This document shows positions 1-10,798 of a stretch of DNA of 64,000 nt, piece after piece. This DNA comes from Rhexocercosporidium sp. MPI-PUGE-AT-0058 (Eukaryota > Ascomycota > Leotiomycetes > Helotiales). The stretch spans positions 2,108,001 through 2,172,000 of the forward strand of contig JAGTJL010000014.1 of NCBI GenBank assembly GCA_020746875.1, read 5' to 3'. The notes beneath the pieces are model-generated. The model had not been told where the DNA came from. It did not search any database and was given only the letters and a program-made list of their open reading frames with translations. The stretch's first letter is position 1. The number at the start of each line of letters is the position of its first letter. The position numbers were made by a program, and so were the translations under genes.

Positions 1-3000
1 TCACCACTTCTGTAAAATCGTCTCGGCGGTATCGTTTTCTCCTCTCTGAGCCATGCGGGGTTTTCGATGAAAGACGCAAGTGTTCTATCTTTATCTTTCA
101 AGTACCCTCGCGCAATATTTGGACCTTCTAGAAGTAATTCTCCAACTGCTCCAACAGGCATAAGTCTTCCAGCATCCAAAGGATCAACTATCCATACCAG
201 AAGACCAACAGCTTTGCCAATGTTGTCTGTTCTGTCAGTTTTTACTAATCCCACACGCAGAGTGGTAGCCAAGGCGCATTCAGCCGGTCCGTAGAGATTA
301 ACTAGCTCAAGTCGGGGCGCCCATTCGGTGATATTAACCTTCTTCAGTAGCTCACCAGCTAGTGCCAGATGTTTTAGTGTAGGAACTCTGTCAGGGTCGA
401 GAAGGGACGCGACTGTTGGAGTAAGGTGTGCCCAGTTCACATCCATACGACTAATGGCTGACTCCAGGTTGTTCATTCTTTCATCTTCCGAAGGGATACA
501 AAGCACACCACCTCGAGTCAGGGACATGAAAATCTCGGTGATGCTGACATCGAAAACAAATGCAGAGAACTGCAATGTCCTTGAGTCGGTTCCGATTTTC
601 AGGGCGGTTCCGTGAGCTTGTAATGAGGATGCGATCGTGGAATGTGTATGTACGATCCCTTTTGGTGTACCAGTAGACCCAGAAGTGAAAAGTATGAAAG
701 CTGCATTGTTCGGTCCAACACCCGCATGCCGCCTTGTCGAAGTTGCCTGGGCCAACAAGGTCAAGTCAAAAAGTGCTTGGTCCACGGGAACAACATATGG
801 CACACGGCCTCGGAGACCCTCATCGTTGAACAACCCGCTATTCAGTGCCGATACCAAGCTACATCTAGGTGCAGTGTCTTTGATGATACGTTGTAGTTGT
901 TGAACCGGGTGGGCTGGGTCAATAAACACACACACTCCACCTGCCTTCAAGACAGCTAGCATCGTGACAATAGCCAAGGCTGATTTTTCAAAGCAGAGTA
1001 GCACATGAACCTCGGGAACCACACCCAGGCATACCAGATGATCGGCCAGCCGATCGGAGTAGAGTTCAAGCTCTTGGTATGTCATCTCACGTTCCCACGA
1101 AATGATTGCTGTCTCCTGCGCTCGGTTGACAGCCTGGGCACTGATCATGTCATGTAGACAGACATCTGCAACATCAGGATATCTCCCGTTCCATGCCCAA
1201 ACTTTTGTTTTATGGTGCTCGCTGAACAGATCCAGCTGACCAATACGCTGGTCAGGATCATCCGTGATTGCCTCCAAAGCTTTACCAAAGGTCGACGCAA
1301 TATTCTGAGCATGATCCGTTGAAACATTTTCGCTTTTATACCATAGCTCAACTTTCATATTTGTGCTTGATACCCTGGTCACGACATCAGCATGTTCTTT
1401 ACTTTTGGCCAAGATGGTTTTGGTGAGGACCAAGCATGAAAACGTGATGCTAGTGCTTCGAAGGAAGGAGCAATCCAGGAGGAAATGAAACGTACCAACA
1501 CTGAACATCGATGTCGTACTAGAATTTGTATCTTAGCAAACATTCAGTCAATAGAAGATGGAAGATTTTACCTCGCTTGGAGACCATTCATGAATGTTTC
1601 TGAAGGAAATGCTGGGATCATTTCCAGGTCGCAATTGAACTTGCTTGAGGACGGTCATCGAAGTATTGAATAGCTGCTGTCCATAGAGACCGAGCACATG
1701 TTGGATCTGCGCTAGAGACGCATGTTGATGCGGTAAGCTGGCTTGATAGTCTGTTTGTGCCTTGGCTATAACCTCCTTGACCATTTTTGATTCCTTCAAG
1801 TCCATACGGCATACAAGCATGTTTATGAATGTCCCAACTGCCTCTTCAATTCCGGAGATTGGCAAATCTCTGCCGCTCGTAGTGTATCCAAATGCGACTT
1901 CATCTAAGCCTGTATAGGCACGTAGGATCAAACCCCAGACGGTTCTGAAGAGGGCAGCTACTGTCAACTCTTGACTTTGGCAAAACTTGAGAAGATGCTG
2001 CGAGTTTTTGATCTTGACGGCGATGGTCCGCGACCCAACCTTGGGAGGCTCTCGACTCAAGCTGTAGGCGAGATTTGGAAGTATGCATGGGTGCATTCCT
2101 TCCAAGTATGACTTCCAAAACTTGTTGTTAATACTACAAACAACCCTATGGAGGGTATCAATGTATGTTGAGTACGGATCTAAATCCTGGTATTGGAGGC
2201 ATCCATCATGAGCCAAAATGATGTCGCGCACAATGACTATTTGTGACTTAGCACTAGGTTTCTTCCAGGATCTCGAGACACTCGTCCCAGGTATTAGGAT
2301 TACTAGGGATTGGGGAAACGCGGGGGAAGTACTGACCTGCGATGGACATGCCGTCGACAAGTGTATGCTCGGCATTCAGCCTGCAGAACAAGCGTTTGGA
2401 TGTAGTCTCAATTATGGTAAAGTTGTGAGGTGGATGGTTACTACCGTACGGTTGTGGACGAAGTTGGTTGAATGTCTGAATGATTTCCTCCTCCGACTCA
2501 GCACCGACATTTTTGTGCATGGTCGTTGATGTAGCGACATCCCAAGTCCGCAGCACCACTTGATCGAAAGAGCCAGTCTGCGAGAGACTTTCCACGAAGA
2601 TTGTCCGTAGAGCAGAATGTCGATTCACTACTTGCTGCCATGCATTCATAAGCATCTCAGCATTAGACAGTGACCCATTCGACTTTGCAATAACCTCGTA
2701 TATGGTAGAGGTGTTGTAGTCCCCAGTTAAGCGTGCCTTACTCAACAACATCCCTTGTTGCATCGGGCTCGTTGGATATGCGTCTTCTACATCCAGGGTC
2801 TTTGGCACACCCACCTGATGTAGTTTTCCGATAATGGATTTTTGCAGGGCGGCGTGTTGCTGTTTGAGAGCGATACCCTGGTTATGATGTTCGGCCTTAG
2901 TTGTTGTGCGCTGGGCAAGTTCCGCAATTGTGCCATACTTTAGAATATCCTGAACACTCAAGCTAAGATTTTTATCATTGCAACGAGCTCCAACAAGCAT

Positions 3001-5889
3001 AGCAAGAATAGAATCTCCTCCAACTACAGCATAGTCAGCAGTCATTTGGTGAAGTTATGATATCCGGGTTTGGTCCGGTCACAGATACCGAAGCAAATCG
3101 CCGAATCGGAAGATCTCAAATATTTGACGAAGAGGGCTGAAGGTTAGGACTCACGACTGATGAAAGACTGGTTCCGTCCAATCCTCTTTTGCGGAATATG
3201 CAACACGTCGCTCCACAATTGCTGTAGACAACTCTCCATCTCTGTCCTCGGAGGCTCTGGAGACAAACCCAGCGACGAAATGCTTTCAAATGTATCGATA
3301 TCCATGTTTTCGACGAGGCGATTTAATGCGACGCGGTCAACCTTCCCCGTTATAGTGAGAGGTAGCTGTTGTATCATGATATACATCGAGGGAATCATGA
3401 AGCTTGGAACCCCCAAAGCCAATAGTTCTTGAAATTTCGACACCCATGATGCTGCCGCCTGCAGTTCATGACCCTTTACCAGAGCAAATTTTTCCGAATC
3501 GCATGCTTCTGCGGCAAAATCATGCAGAGCAACCACTGCGACCAGGCGATGCTTACATAGTCCTTTCTTGACAATGACTGGCAAAGAATTCCTGACACGT
3601 GGGTCGGCTCCAAGATTTCTCTCGATTTCTGACATATCGAAGCGCTGTCCTCTGACTTTTACCATACTATCGCCTCTCCCAGCGAGCATCAGAGTGCCAT
3701 CCGCATTTTGGCGGACGAGATCCCCAACTCTGTACCAACGGGATCCATAGCTTGATGCGCCTCCAACTAGCCAGTCCGGTCGATCTAGGAACTTTTCGGC
3801 GGTCCGTTCGGGGTCATTCAAGTACTCATTTGCTATCCACGGAGCGTGGACAACAATTTCTCCTACAGAACCAATAGGGACCTGTTTTTCCGGATTTCCT
3901 TGTTCGACGATCCGGCAAATTGCCTTACATCGTCCAAGATTCTGCACGTTTGAATTCTTGGTAAAGCTGTCCGGTCTTGCGAGACTCCCAACTTCGGTTG
4001 CAGCCCAAAGAACCCACACTTTAGTTTTCTCAGATGACCATCTGGAAACTATCTCCTGTGACACAGGCTCGCCAGCCAACAAGAGGCTCTCTAAATACTC
4101 CACAGATTCTCGTCGGATCGTCTTGATCATCGAAGGGGAGAGAAGCGCCCAAGTGATACGCATATTGTTGAAAACTTGGGTCAAGGCATTTTGTCTAGAA
4201 TACTCGCTGGGAATGCAGAGACAGGCCCCGTTCCACAGACAACTGATAGTTTCGACGATACAAGGCGTCCAAGCGTACGAAGAACTTTGCAGAACTCGTG
4301 ACCCAGGGCCAAGGTGGGTTCCTTCTACGATTCTCTGCAGGCATGAGAGGAAACCTCCATGGTTCATGATTGCGCCTTTGGGCTACCAAAAATTAGCTTT
4401 CTCAGTTATTAAAACAAAACTTGATTTATATGATGTTACTTTGCCTGTGCTTCCGCCTGTATGATAGTCAGCTCTGGTCCCGAATTGGTAGGAAGGAAAT
4501 GCGAAATTCCACTTACTCGTGTACATAACATATGCCTCGCTTTTCGGGGAGACTTGAGGCATGTCAATCAATAGGTTGGTCTGCGATGACATTTCCTCTA
4601 GAGATGTCCGGGATACCACCACCGTAGTCTCAACCGAGTTGGTCAAAAGTCCGGAATATTGACTGGAGGATAATAAAACCATCGGCTTTACATCTTCCAT
4701 AATTTCTTTCAGTCGCAGAACTGGCTGTGAGGGATCAACTGGAACAAAGGCACCACCAACTTTCAAGACTGCTATCAACGCGACAGCCCACCAGCCGGAT
4801 TTTTCGAATACAATAGGGATCTTCATGCCGGGCTTCACTTCGAGCGTCATCAAATGACGAGCAAGACGGGACGACAAGTCCTCCAACTCTTGGTATGTCC
4901 ATCTCTCGTCCCATGCATCAATAGCTGTATGATTTCTTAGCATTCTGTTTCCTCAAACTTCAACACGGCCACCTGGGTATTTCGTCTCCAGACATTCTGA
5001 AAATTCGGCATCCGATAAAAGGGAGAAAGAAGGGTATGTGCTCACCAGGGGCATCTGGTTGCGCGCTGGCCCGGTTAGAAATAGCCTCGTGAAACGTCAT
5101 ATTCAGTGGTTCAAGCTGATGTTGGTTCCACTGGTTTACTTTCATGGCATGGTGGTCACTGAAGAGAGACTGATCTGCAACACTTCGGTGCGAATGCTCC
5201 AGGACACACGATATTGCCATCTCCAAGGCGCTCCCCACATTTTCAGCCTGCTCATTTGACAAACTTGAGTGTTGATACCTGAGTTTCAGGTGCAGGAGCT
5301 CCAATCCAAAGTCAACCTCAACTCTGATCATGATCCGCGAATCTAACTCATCGCCATGGTGATCTCGATTCTCTCCACCAGCTGTGGTTTCGCCACCGTC
5401 GATGCCGCCCACTGTGGGAAACTGCCTTGTCTCCCCGTAAGAATAGATCTCTGTATTGAAAAGCCCAGCTTCTCTGAATCCCAAAGCAGACTCGATGCAT
5501 CGAAGCGGAAAGCCCTTCTCCGTGAAGTCACGTGGGAATGTTGAGTCGGCAGTGTCGAGTACATGTTGAAGACTAGATTCCCGTACAATGTTCAAATGAA
5601 AAGGGATCGAATCTGATGAGTCTTCGCGGTACCCAAGGCATACCTCATCAGTACCTGTATAGCTCCTGAGAACCAGGGCCCAGGCTGTCTGGAAAATTGT
5701 CGAGGCTCTAAGCTCGTGGTCTTGACAAAATGACTTCAAAAGACCAAGTGCTGGGGCCTTGACTTCAATGAGTCGTGTCTCATCCGACCTTTCGTTTGCT
5801 CCGTCATTGAGAATGGGAAATAAGCATTGCTTTTTGTCTCGAAGTCGTGTCGTCCAATACTCTAGATCTGATGCCGTGACCTGTGACAT
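1..5889 (-). CDS. Nonribosomal peptide synthetase, 5' part (half C - A1 - T1 - C2 - A2, continues off left edge)
   Basis: Assembly-line enzyme that activates, tethers and condenses amino or other acids into a peptide. Six exons join in frame: 5889-5046, 4924-4517, 4456-4440, 4382-3155, 3023-2337 and 2236-1572 (1283 codons); a seventh runs from about 1400 to the window edge. Order seen: the C-terminal half of a condensation domain at the N-terminus; A1 (A3 core TSGSTGKPKG, A8 WYRVGDLVR, A10 lysine in TITGKVDR); carrier domain with SFISLGGDSILAM, the Ser taking phosphopantetheine; C2 with EHTLVDG in place of HHxxxDG; A2 with FTSGSTGTPKG, pocket segment FVFDVSITEIF and LYGPAE, cut by the window end at FYRSG. 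A1 is unusual: pocket AWTPCIVE has Thr where Asp235 normally anchors the amino group. The exon 6/7 splice could not be resolved, because good donor and acceptor sites differ in phase. Start chosen at the first Met before the C-domain half; nothing upstream reads as NRPS. Confidence 0.9.
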
Positions 5890-6690
5890 GATAGGCGAAC
5901 CGCTGAGGCTGTTTTGTTTGCTGGAAGCTTAGAACAGGATGATGAAACTTCTTGTTTTCAAATCCAAGGACAGCAATACTTCAAATGTTCGTCTTGACTA
6001 AGTTGCAAATCAAACATGCCGTATCTTCTAAGAAGTGGCCATAGCAACGTTGAGACTTTGGGTCTCTCAACCTTACATAAGCCAGAGTAGCATAGCACAG
6101 TATCAAAGCCGAGTGGCATTTCTTCCATGCCCTCCTTTGCATTGAAAGAGAGTAGCTTTAACTCAAATTGAGCCAGGAAATCATCCTTACGATTTTAGGC
6201 AGGTCGATGATGAGTTGACTTTGTCTCTGACTAGGTTCTTTGCCATTTTTGTTGGCACTATCGTAAACCTGGCTGCTTGTAAGTTGTATCGGTCCTGTCG
6301 TCTGATCTGACATGCATGCTAGTGGCGAGGGAAATGCAGCGCTCCCCTTCATTCGAAAGATCCATCGCGATGCCATGGACAGGCTCTTGGACCCGGTCAT
6401 GGTCGTTCTGTCGAACCACTAACAGTGATGATTCTGATAATTTATCAAACCGTGTTACTTCTGTCGATTGTCGAACACACAGTAGCCGAAACAAATTGTA
6501 TCTTGTGGCAGTACTTTACCGTACCTCCACATTACGGAGTAGGGTTGGAATGGCGTTGGATGTGAAAGCAGAGTGGAGAAGCCCCGCCATGGAAGAAATC
6601 CAAGGTCCAGCAAGGGCAAAGCAGATTGCCCCTGGTCTAACTGCATTGGGCTTAGAGCATAGTAGCTAAGTGAACCACAATCTCTTACTA
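5890..6690. other. Upstream region of the NRPS, no gene seen
   Basis: This stretch should carry the NRPS promoter and 5' leader. No reading frame here matches a condensation-domain N-lobe, so the half C domain of the NRPS appears to be a true N-terminus and not a missed exon. No RNA gene or repeat was recognised. Confidence 0.4.
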
Positions 6691-7009
6691 TCACCCCCTA
6701 AACAAACGTTAAGGGTGAATTTTGGGGCTACAACCCTAGATTTTATTAATTATCAAAGGAAAGAATTAAGCAGATTAGCTCATTAACTAATGTCCCTTGT
6801 CCCTTGCGAGGTGGAGTATTCTAGTATACCGCATAAAAACCGAAGGTCAGATCATTCGGGCATGTACTAAAGTACGAAGGGGTTTTGCAGTAGGTCTCGT
6901 CCACCGTGTCAGGCCCCTGAGGTTGCTCTTCCAATTACTTCGGTAGTAGGTTGAAATTTAGAATTTTCTCCATAAATGTCTCAAATGTTAAGGCAAAATA
7001 CTTGGGGGG
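6691..7009. mobile_element. Possible MITE with C-rich terminus
   Basis: The left end, after a TA, begins TCACCCCCTAAACAAACG; its CCCCCTAAACAAACGTTAA core equals the inner terminus of the element at 44926-45235. A run CTTGGGGGG followed by TA lies about 320 bases to the right, a similar size. The right terminus matches the left one only weakly and the interior does not resemble the other copies, so this could be a solo or rearranged end. Confidence 0.35.
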
Positions 7010-7062
7010 TAGACGAGGCCCACTGCAAACCCCCTTTCGTATCAAAGTACAAAGCTAATGCT

Positions 7063-7574
7063 TTATTGAAATTCTTCTATCGGCTGTCGCACCGTTGTTT
7101 TGAAGGGAAGAATTTTAACCCCCGCCCAGTCCCAGATGTTTTCTTTTACAAAAACGTCACTTTTGAGTGTTTCCTGCACCTTCTCCCGGCTTTCCGCGTT
7201 CACCACCATTACTGAGCCAATGAATGGTCTAACTCCTTGACTGACATGCTCCTTGAATACAGGACCTAGACCAGTTAAGAAAATTACTTTAGGAAGCAAT
7301 CGAGAATTAAGAACACACCTGCCCATGACACAAATCCGGTTTCGTGAAGCTTAACAAATGCTTTGGAGTGCACAGGTCTGATCTGAATCCGCCTTTCAAG
7401 CTGCCAGCCACCTCGTCAGTAATCCCAATACAGGCAAATGATTATTTTAAGGAAGACTGATGTTTCACTTACAACTCCTGGATTGTCAACCAGTATGACG
7501 AGCCATTCTGACGTTTTCGCTGGGACTGCTGCAAAGGCACTGGTTTTTGCGACTTTCCGAACCGCCTGTGCCAT
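7063..7574 (-). CDS. YCII-type (YciI-like) small protein
   Basis: Three exons join in frame (7574-7473, 7400-7319, 7265-7063) to give 128 residues, the normal size of a stand-alone YCII protein. YCII proteins have a ferredoxin-like fold with a conserved His/Asp pair; their reactions are mostly unknown. Seen here: SEWLVILVDNPG as first strand, IRPVHSKAFVKLHETGF with the conserved His, then GPVFKEHVSQG, FIGSVMVVNAESREK and a C-terminal VFVKENIWDWAGVKILPF, the usual pattern of strand, helix and a Trp-containing end. Introns have clean GTAAGT and GTGTGT donors. It lies downstream of the NRPS on the same strand, so it may belong to the cluster, but its catalytic role is unknown. No frame damage was found. 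Confidence 0.8.
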
Positions 7575-9348
7575 GTTGGATATCTATCTTCTCTGCGGAT
7601 AGAGGTCTACTGATAAAAAAAAACGTATCGGTAGTTGCCTATGTCTTGGAAATGGTTTAAGTGCACAGCGCCAAGATTTATTCAAATACGGGCTCTGGAC
7701 AATTCTTCACAAGGCGCGGGATAATTACCAAGTGGGCGCTAAGTTGAAGTAAATCTAGGGTCATTGTATCCTTACATTTGTCAACTAAAATTTGGTTTGC
7801 TTTTCCCACGGTGTGACCGTGTGACGTTTACTTCACTGGCAGATAGCCAGCTGGTGGGGCATTGAGCTTGTATAAAGTTTTTATCTAATAGTAGGTATTG
7901 ACCGCCCTTATTGCGTAGCCACGCGATGCGGGTGAGATAAGGGTATTACCTTCCGGATAGAGTATAGAAAGGCGGCACAAGCATTTGTTCAGATGCCAAC
8001 TAAAGCGCTGCGTGGTTTGCTCGCCACCGAAAGCTTGTCCAAAACCTAAAACAGTTGGCCAAAAGCTTGACCTACCCAAATTTGGCAAGTGCGAGAATGA
8101 GGGTTGCAGTGGCCATCCAAGATTATGCACCTAAAGTCCGACAGGTCGACCTTAATGAAAGGCAGCGGAACACTCGTGGTGCCCGTGGTAACTTGGCTTG
8201 AACAAATTTTACCGTGGGATCATTATTCGGAAGCTGCATAAATCCTTGTTTTGTTCTTTGGCAAAACTTTTGGAAGTTAATACCAATAGTTCAAGCGCTT
8301 CTCAGACCTTGTCAGCATGTCTTAATCCATTTCACATTGGGATTCCGTCGAGCCCGCGCCGTTTACACGGGAAGCTTTATTGGTTGTCTTGGATAAAAAG
8401 ATTTGCTATATCAAAGAACCTCATGTGGTCGTCAAGTTCTTGGCCCAGAATTGTTGCGCTCATTCGGCTCAAAGTCCCTTGGAGCCTTTCAATCCAACAT
8501 CTATCGACCGATCAATTTTGCTTCCGGCAGTGACAGCCTAGGTACTCGCTAATTAATACGGGGTTCAACATTGTCGACCTCAACGATGCTGCGCATAAGC
8601 AAATAAAAGGATATGCCTCAACGTCCTCACAAACGTTTAAATTTGGTCTAGATCCTCCTCGAAGACCGAAAAAGTTCTTCAGCATGAAATTTGGAAATAC
8701 AAGCACTCAAAGATGCACTCACAGCGCTTTTGTATGGATCTGTATCCTATCCCCAAGGCCTACGTATCACCAAGACATCAACCACTTCCATCGCCCTTCG
8801 GTCTGTTATGGGTATTGCCCTTAATGATAGATGGCGACTGAACCCCCCCACCCAGTAGCAGTTTATACTAAAGATATCACCATATACGCTACTTTCTTAA
8901 GCAGCATTGTACTTCCAGTGGAGACATTGACAGATCGTTCCTTCGAAAATTGGATGTGTTTTCATAGCATCTTAACCTACCATCACTGGCTTCTTAAACC
9001 TGAGCAGCAATTAATGCTAAGACTCACGACTCGATAGTCTCTACAGTATCTGCTGCAGCTTCTCTCGAAGATGTGTCTAGACTTCAGCCTTCCTTTGTCG
9101 ATTTGTTCTAAGGTACGGGTTTCGTTATTACTAGCAGAGCAGACATTCCTGTGTTTGATCAGGAATGGCTCTCGTGAGAGAGATAGTGCTTGCATTTGGA
9201 GCGCATGTAGTATAGTATAATAGATTATCAATTTCCGAAATCTACGCTTCAAATACACCAGACGGCAGGATGGATACATAGAAACTATGTTTCTAAGACC
9301 ATAGCATCAGTTTTGGGTGCTCACTAGGGATGTTTACTGGAATCAGGC
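7575..9348. other. Non-coding or decayed stretch
   Basis: About 1.8 kb without a convincing gene. Reading frames on both strands are short, of skewed composition, and match no family I recognise. A poly-A tract sits near 7615-7622. The area could be remnants of a lost cluster gene; I see no motif that shows which. Confidence 0.3.
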
Positions 9349-9627
9349 CTATAAATGAACTAAGCGATAACCTTGCACGCTGCGTTCCATCCGCCTCTGG
9401 TCCGACAAGAGATAATTGGTGCATATTCCTTGACTTGAAGATGCAAGGTCAGCATGTCTTGGCTGGATGATGATCTTCTTTCGCCCCTTCACCAGCTCCT
9501 CCGAATAGCCATAGGAAGGAAATTCTCTCAAACCCAGTGCATCTTCCGTCCATTGATAACCATGAACTTCCGTCTTTCCAGCCTTCGGATTCGTAAAGTA
9601 CATGTTGAATACCGCCTGCTTGGTCAT
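9349..9627 (-). CDS. Unrecognised protein fragment
   Basis: A 92-codon frame whose upstream side stays open for about 13 more codons (DSGTEDWVINQ before the first Met). It reads as real protein: FNMYFTNPKAGKTEVHGYQW, a Gly/Tyr/Phe-rich middle (REFPSYGYSEELVKGRKK) and a more random tail, as if the true C-terminus or a splice is lost near IIIQPRH. I do not recognise the family. It follows the broken acyltransferase on the same strand but is in another frame and does not resemble the C-terminal half (DFGWG region) of that family. It may be the last exon of a lost gene. Confidence 0.3.
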   Translation of the reverse strand: MTKQAVFNMYFTNPKAGKTEVHGYQWTEDALGLREFPSYGYSEELVKGRKKIIIQPRHADLASSSQGICTNYLLSDQRRMERSVQGYRLVHL

Positions 9628-9751
9628 TTGATTGATTACCCAGTCTTCTGTTCCGGAATCGTATGGTGACCACTTGACGGAAGTTAGTGCTGAACATCAC
9701 AAACCTTTGAGATCTATGATTTTTGTTCCATTTTCAAGACATGTCTTCGGA

Positions 9752-10513
9752 TCAAAGCTCCTGAGTTATTTTGCTTCGAAAGAAAGCATTCGCCAGTGTT
9801 TGATCTTTGCTTAAGTCGATGATCCGAGAAATTGAATTGAGCGACACCCACTCTAGGCAAAGTAGGTCCAGGAATATCTTGGTACAGTTACAGCTCGGAG
9901 ATAGCGCTTCTTCTATCTTTTGTGCCACTTCAGGAGAAACAATACATAATCCCACTCCATCGGCAACTGCATGGTGGCGCTTGGCACAGAAAAGCAGCCC
10001 ATCCCGAATAAAAGTTAACGTCATATCAAAATCTAGCCGCAGGTTGATCTCAGGAGGTGTCATTATCTTGTCTGGCATTGAAGACGGGGGAAATTCAACT
10101 TCCTTGAGACTCTCATACGTCGGAAATGTGACATCGTGATCGCTATCGTGGATGCTAGATTCGCAATTCAGAGTCATGCCATTTTTCGGTACGTGAACCT
10201 CGAGTCGGCTTGGACCCGAAGACCTTGGGATAATAACACCTTGAAGAAATGGCAGCTTCACAATTGTGGCTTTAATCCCGCCCCGAAGAATCACGATCGC
10301 TGACTTGGAACTCATATCAGGCGTCGCCTAATATGAGATCGGATGCACAGGAGCCACCGAATGTAGAAACGTGGCATGATCTGATCGAGCTTTGACAGCT
10401 CGAGAATATTGAGGTCCTCCATGGCGTATTTGATTAGGGTTGCGTATGTAGATGTTTCTGTTTCATCTGCAAGCAAATCGATAGTTCTCGGTGAAGGTTG
10501 CTGAATGAAGAAC
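9752..10513 (-). pseudogene. CoA-dependent acyltransferase (trichothecene-acetyltransferase-like), frameshifted and truncated
   Basis: Remnant of a fungal transferase-family (HxxxDG) acyltransferase, which moves an acyl group from acyl-CoA to an alcohol or amine. The 5' segment (about 10513-10350) reads LSKLDQIMPRFYIRWLLCI, the typical N-terminal block. The next block continues in another frame as ATPDMSSKSAIVILRGG and KLPFLQG. Between them lie a frame change and, in the second frame, a TAG within about 20 bases; no intron can fit. The catalytic motif is kept (KRHHAVADGVG) but the protein stops soon after, so the C-terminal half with the DFGWG motif is missing. The family is usually about 450-500 residues. 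Its place between the NRPS and the P450 suggests a former acylation step of the cluster product. Confidence 0.7.
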
Positions 10514-10798
10514 TGAGAGGTCCCTAAAATTACAAGGTTTTAGGCTCTTGCAACAAGTAACGCAGCCCTCAATGCATGGTTATTTCATTAGGCGAGAGAT
10601 CCTGCTGGACATCAAACGCGGGCTCTGCTAGAATGGTTCGATCAAAGGTTTTACGTCGGCTCAAGCATATGCAATTGAATTCCACTTGATTTTAGTACCT
10701 TAATAGATGTATAGATCAAGTGTCTTCAATAACAAAGTGGTTATATAAATCCCATCTGAAATTCTACCTCACCACTGTAATGCTTACCCCGCCCCCTT

